Source: Sphingobacteriales bacterium
GTDB taxonomy: Bacteria; Bacteroidota; Bacteroidia; Sphingobacteriales; Sphingobacteriaceae
Length of the DNA: 7,631 bases
Reading direction: 5' to 3'
Assembly: GCA_947478655.1 (NCBI GenBank)
Contig: CANJWU010000053.1
Location: 1 to 7,631, forward strand
The notes beneath the pieces were generated by a model. The model searched no databases. It was not told where the DNA came from and saw nothing but the letters and a program-made list of their open reading frames with translations. Both the position numbers and the translations under genes were made by a program. Position 1 is the first letter of the stretch. Every line of letters starts with the position of its first letter. Below are positions 5,743 to 7,631 of this stretch, piece after piece.

Positions 5743-5889
5743 ATGTTTAGCATTAAACTAAAATTGAAGTACTTTGAGACTAAGTTTATGGAGGAGGCTA
5801 ATCAGTTTATAGCGGAACTTGACCCAAAAACTATCAAACATGGCAAAGAAAGCAATCAAGACTTATTCACTTACCGAAATGAAAGATAA
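5743..5889 (+). pseudogene. Truncated RelE/HigB-like toxin, deleted into its antitoxin
   Basis: The frame from ATG 5743 begins MFSIKLKLKYFETKF and continues MEEANQFIAELDPKTIK, through about residue 32. This is the typical N-terminus of a Bacteroidota RelE/ParE-superfamily (Gp49/HigB-like) toxin: a beta strand, then a helix ending in a (S/E)LD..T..K turn. A full toxin is about 100-115 aa. Here, after TIK, the DNA passes straight into the start of the antitoxin gene (ATG 5840). The last 16 codons to the TAA at 5887-5889 are merely the antitoxin gene read in another frame. The strands carrying the catalytic Arg/Lys residues are gone, so the product cannot be an active toxin. Promoter and operator upstream are kept. 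The simplest explanation is one internal deletion of about 200-250 bases (inferred from family length) that joined toxin codon ~32 to the antitoxin start. Confidence 0.65.
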
Positions 5890-6166
5890 GTATATCGGTA
5901 AAGTAGGAAATGCAAACCGTGACGAATATGAATACGAACTTCGGATGGACGTGCTAGGGAAAATGATAAAATCTGCAAGACAAGAACGCCATTTGACACA
6001 AGAGGAACTTGGTAATTTAATTGGTGTTCAGAAAGCGCAAATTTCAAAACTAGAAAGCAGCGCAAACAGTGCAACAATAGATACTATTTTAAAAGTTTTC
6101 GGAGCATTAAAAGCAGAAATTAATTTTAACGTAAAACTCGAAGACAACTTTGTTAAACTAGCATAA
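5840..6166 (+). CDS. higA: HigA-like antitoxin, XRE-type helix-turn-helix
   Basis: A 108-aa protein. Residues 9-40 (YSLTEMKDKYIG...RDEYEYELRMDVLG) form the N-terminal segment usual in Bacteroidota HigA antitoxins, where it contacts the toxin. Residues 41-95 are an XRE/Cro-type DNA-binding domain: LTQEELGNLIGV (52-63) is the first helix and turn, and QKAQISKLES (64-73) is the recognition helix. INFNVKL near the end is a typical closing strand. The start at ATG 5840 is chosen because MAKKAIKTYSLTEMKDK is the family's normal beginning. The in-frame TTG at 5819 would add residues encoded by leftover toxin sequence. Known role: neutralises the HigB/RelE-type toxin and represses the operon. Here the toxin is deleted, so this is an orphan that may still bind the palindrome at 5708-5725. 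No disabling mutation is visible. Confidence 0.88.
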   Translation: MAKKAIKTYSLTEMKDKYIGKVGNANRDEYEYELRMDVLGKMIKSARQERHLTQEELGNLIGVQKAQISKLESSANSATIDTILKVFGALKAEINFNVKLEDNFVKLA

Positions 6167-6180
6167 AATAAAGTCCAAGA

Positions 6181-6209
6181 GTCGAAAATTTTAATTTTGA
6201 CGAAAATTT
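6181..6209. repeat. Short AT-rich inverted and direct repeat before the hydrolase gene
   Basis: GTC...AAAATT at 6181-6190 and AATTTTGAC at 6193-6201 form an inverted repeat with one extra base (G6184). CGAAAATTT occurs twice in the same direction (6183-6191 and 6201-6209), 18 bases apart. The dyad overlaps the candidate -7 element, so it could be an operator, part of a hairpin ending the antitoxin transcript, or chance in AT-rich DNA. Confidence 0.35.
6192..6199 (+). promoter_or_regulatory. Candidate TAnnTTTG promoter element for the hydrolase-like gene
   Basis: TAATTTTG fits TAnnTTTG exactly and would give a transcript start about 15-18 bases before the ATG at 6221. No TTG is seen 17-23 bases upstream, and AT-rich DNA makes chance matches common, so support is moderate at best. 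Confidence 0.35.
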
Positions 6210-6220
6210 AAAAAGGTTAA

Positions 6221-7631
6221 ATGAAAATTTCAAAAAAAGTTAAAAACTATTTATTCAATATAATTTCATTTATCTGCTGTACGTTTTCTGTACATGCGCA
6301 AACTACCATTTTACCTGTTAATTCTTATGGCGTTTGGGATAGATCAAATGCCTATAACATTTCAGTTGATACCGATTACAATTATTTGCGTGGCAAAAGC
6401 GCCGATGTAAACTGGGAAGATGTGCAAGCGAATAATTCAAATCAATACGATTGGTCTGCAATTCAAACTATTTTACAAGCAGCTTACCTCAACAATCAAA
6501 TGGTTAACATAAGCGTAGGAGTGGGTCCCGATGCCCCAGCTTGGATTTACGCTAATGGCGTACCCAGTGTGCTTACGAACGATACTCAACATCCAAATTG
6601 GACACAATACCCATATTATTTAGATACCAACTATAAATCATATTATTTCAATATGATAGAGAGTTTTGGTAATTTTTTACGATCACAACCAGCAAATTTA
6701 TTTAATCATATTGCATACATTCAAGTAAAAACTGGATGCACAGGAGATGAGGTTGCCTATAAGGGTACACCGCTTAATGCTACTTATACTATTTCCGAAA
6801 ATCAATGGCGTACATTCCGTTTAGAAGTTTTCGAAAAATTTAGATTAACATTTAATACAGGAAATAGTAATACCCAAATTGGATTGCTATTTAATAATAT
6901 TGATCCGGTTGACGAACCTTTAGAATGGCAATGGGTAAGCAATAATATTACATATGGATTTGGCATAAAAGGCGGAGCATACGCAAGAGGGCATCATCTT
7001 ACAGACGAATTAGATTTTAAAACCACTTGGACACCTTATCTGGTGAATCCGCTAGGTTTACATTTATTTTCTGCAGCAGAAATGGATCAAACATGGACAA
7101 AGCCATTGTACCAAATTAATGTTCCATTAGGTTTTTATTGGGGTGCATTAAGCGGGCTGAATACAGGTCTTTCTGTTTGGCTCGTTACCCAAAGTGCTTT
7201 GCAAGAAGCACAAGCTAGACCAGCATTACATGATGTTTTTAAGCTATTCAATAAATATGCAAAACAAGTATATCCTAGTACTGCAGCTGCTGCGTATTCT
7301 ATTTTTCACGAAGGTTTAAATGCTCAAAACACTGTTAAATTTCCAGAAAATATTTATGGTGCAACCAATAAGCAAAATCAGGCTCGATATATTGCTATTT
7401 GCAATGCCTATACAAGCCGCGGTGCTCAAATGGATGATGTGTATTCGGCAACTCAAGGACAAGTATATCAGCGTGATCAGCAAACAGGTTATAACGATGC
7501 AGGTTGGAATATAGAGGAAGGGAATTACGAAAGATGGATAACGCAAATAAATCCAGATGAAACGTCTATTGGTCTTTTTAGAGTAAGAGGTGTTATTAAT
7601 GCTAGCTCATCAATATACGACCGTTTTGCAC
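6221..7631 (+). CDS. Secreted glycoside-hydrolase-like (TIM-barrel) protein, 3' end outside window
   Basis: The frame is open from ATG 6221 to the window edge (470 codons plus one base, no stop). Residues 1-26 are a signal peptide: a KKVK start, a hydrophobic core (YLFNIISFICCTF), and SVHA|Q, a classic signal peptidase I site. The two Cys are not in a lipobox. The mature part opens like a (beta/alpha)8 glycoside hydrolase: a LRGKSADVNWEDVQ strand-helix, YDWSAIQTIL (76-85), then NISVGVGPDAPAWIYANGVP (96-115). GPDAPxWIY..GVP is a motif I associate with GH42/GH5-type beta-galactosidase-like proteins. HIAYIQVKTGCTGDE (163-177), with Asp176 and Glu177 at a strand end, is a plausible acid/base site; MDQTW and WGALSGLNTGLSVW follow. 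Substrate and GH family cannot be fixed. A sorting domain (for example type IX) would lie beyond the window. It is separate from the defence-like genes. An AGG-containing aaaaggttaa precedes the ATG. Confidence 0.8.
   Translation, partial: MKISKKVKNYLFNIISFICCTFSVHAQTTILPVNSYGVWDRSNAYNISVDTDYNYLRGKSADVNWEDVQANNSNQYDWSAIQTILQAAYLNNQMVNISVGVGPDAPAWIYANGVPSVLTNDTQHPNWTQYPYYLDTNYKSYYFNMIESFGNFLRSQPANLFNHIAYIQVKTGCTGDEVAYKGTPLNATYTISENQWRTFRLEVFEKFRLTFNTGNSNTQIGLLFNNIDPVDEPLEWQWVSNNITYGFGIKGGAYARGHHLTDELDFKTTWTPYLVNPLGLHLFSAAEMDQTWTKPLYQINVPLGFYWGALSGLNTGLSVWLVTQSALQEAQARPALHDVFKLFNKYAKQVYPSTAAAAYSIFHEGLNAQNTVKFPENIYGATNKQNQARYIAICNAYTSRGAQMDDVYSATQGQVYQRDQQTGYNDAGWNIEEGNYERWITQINPDETSIGLFRVRGVINASSSIYDRFA

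Noticed and set aside
5819..5839. TTG codon at 5819 as the antitoxin start
   Set aside because: The seven codons before ATG 5840 are leftover toxin sequence read in another frame; the family normally begins with MA/K-rich sequence at the ATG, so 5840 is preferred.
6275..6299. Cys19-Cys20 of the hydrolase-like protein as a lipoprotein site
   Set aside because: The residues before them (SFI) do not form a lipobox, and a good signal peptidase I site, VHA|Q, follows.
7316..7546. Open frames on both strands (76 aa minus, 64 aa plus) near the end
   Set aside because: Both lie inside the secreted hydrolase-like gene, which is open through the whole region in one frame with a coherent protein; they are shadows.
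1..7631. CRISPR array, tRNA or rRNA genes
   Set aside because: No regularly spaced repeats, cloverleaf-like sequence or rRNA signature was seen; the Cas4-like domain at 1835-3733 is not accompanied by other cas genes.

Overview
The window looks like an AT-rich Bacteroidota chromosome (sphingobacterial or flavobacterial type). The signs are the absence of Shine-Dalgarno sequences before nearly all genes, A-rich start contexts, TAnnTTTG-type -7 promoter elements at 5733-5740 and 6192-6199, a Bacteroidota-style HigA antitoxin, and a secreted glycoside-hydrolase-like protein with an SVHA|Q signal-peptidase site. All intact genes are on the + strand. No rRNA, tRNA, CRISPR array or intact transposase was seen.

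Region 1 (1-1805) is a tight three-gene run. It holds the C-terminal part of an AAA+ ATPase (the window edge cuts it at the Walker A lysine), an unrecognised 201-aa helical-looking protein, and a 189-aa protein with the His-Gly / hydrophobic-block-Cys layout of clan CD (caspase/CHAT-like) peptidases. Gaps of 10 and 2 bases argue for one transcript. Region 2 (1835-3733), 29 bases further on and possibly in the same transcript, encodes a 632-aa DUF2779-type protein. It joins a Cas4/RecB-like PD-(D/E)XK nuclease with four probable Fe-S cysteines to a DEDD/RNase H-like exonuclease domain.

Region 3 (3858-5237) is a very AT-rich three-gene cassette: an unrecognised 200-aa protein, a small HNH-family protein with a C-C/C-C zinc site, and an 86-aa protein resembling the N-terminal head domain of ScoMcrA-like (type IV restriction) enzymes. 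Nuclease and reader are separate genes 4 bases apart, so this may be a split modification-dependent restriction system.

Region 4 (5238-5742) has no intact gene and a visibly higher GC content. It holds a possible terminator, a stretch resembling IS21-type terminal repeats, and the last 49 codons of what looks like a WYL-domain regulator. Region 5 (5708-6166) is a toxin-antitoxin relic: promoter, 18-bp operator palindrome, about 32 codons of a RelE/HigB-like toxin fused by deletion to the start of an intact HigA antitoxin. Region 6 (6221 to the end) is a secreted (beta/alpha)8-barrel-like glycoside hydrolase candidate that runs off the window.

Overall, regions 1-5 read as an accessory, defence-island-like stretch (ATPase plus protease, nuclease fusion, split restriction cassette, decayed TA and mobile-element debris) next to a carbohydrate-degradation gene. 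Functions are inferred from motifs read by eye; no database search was run.
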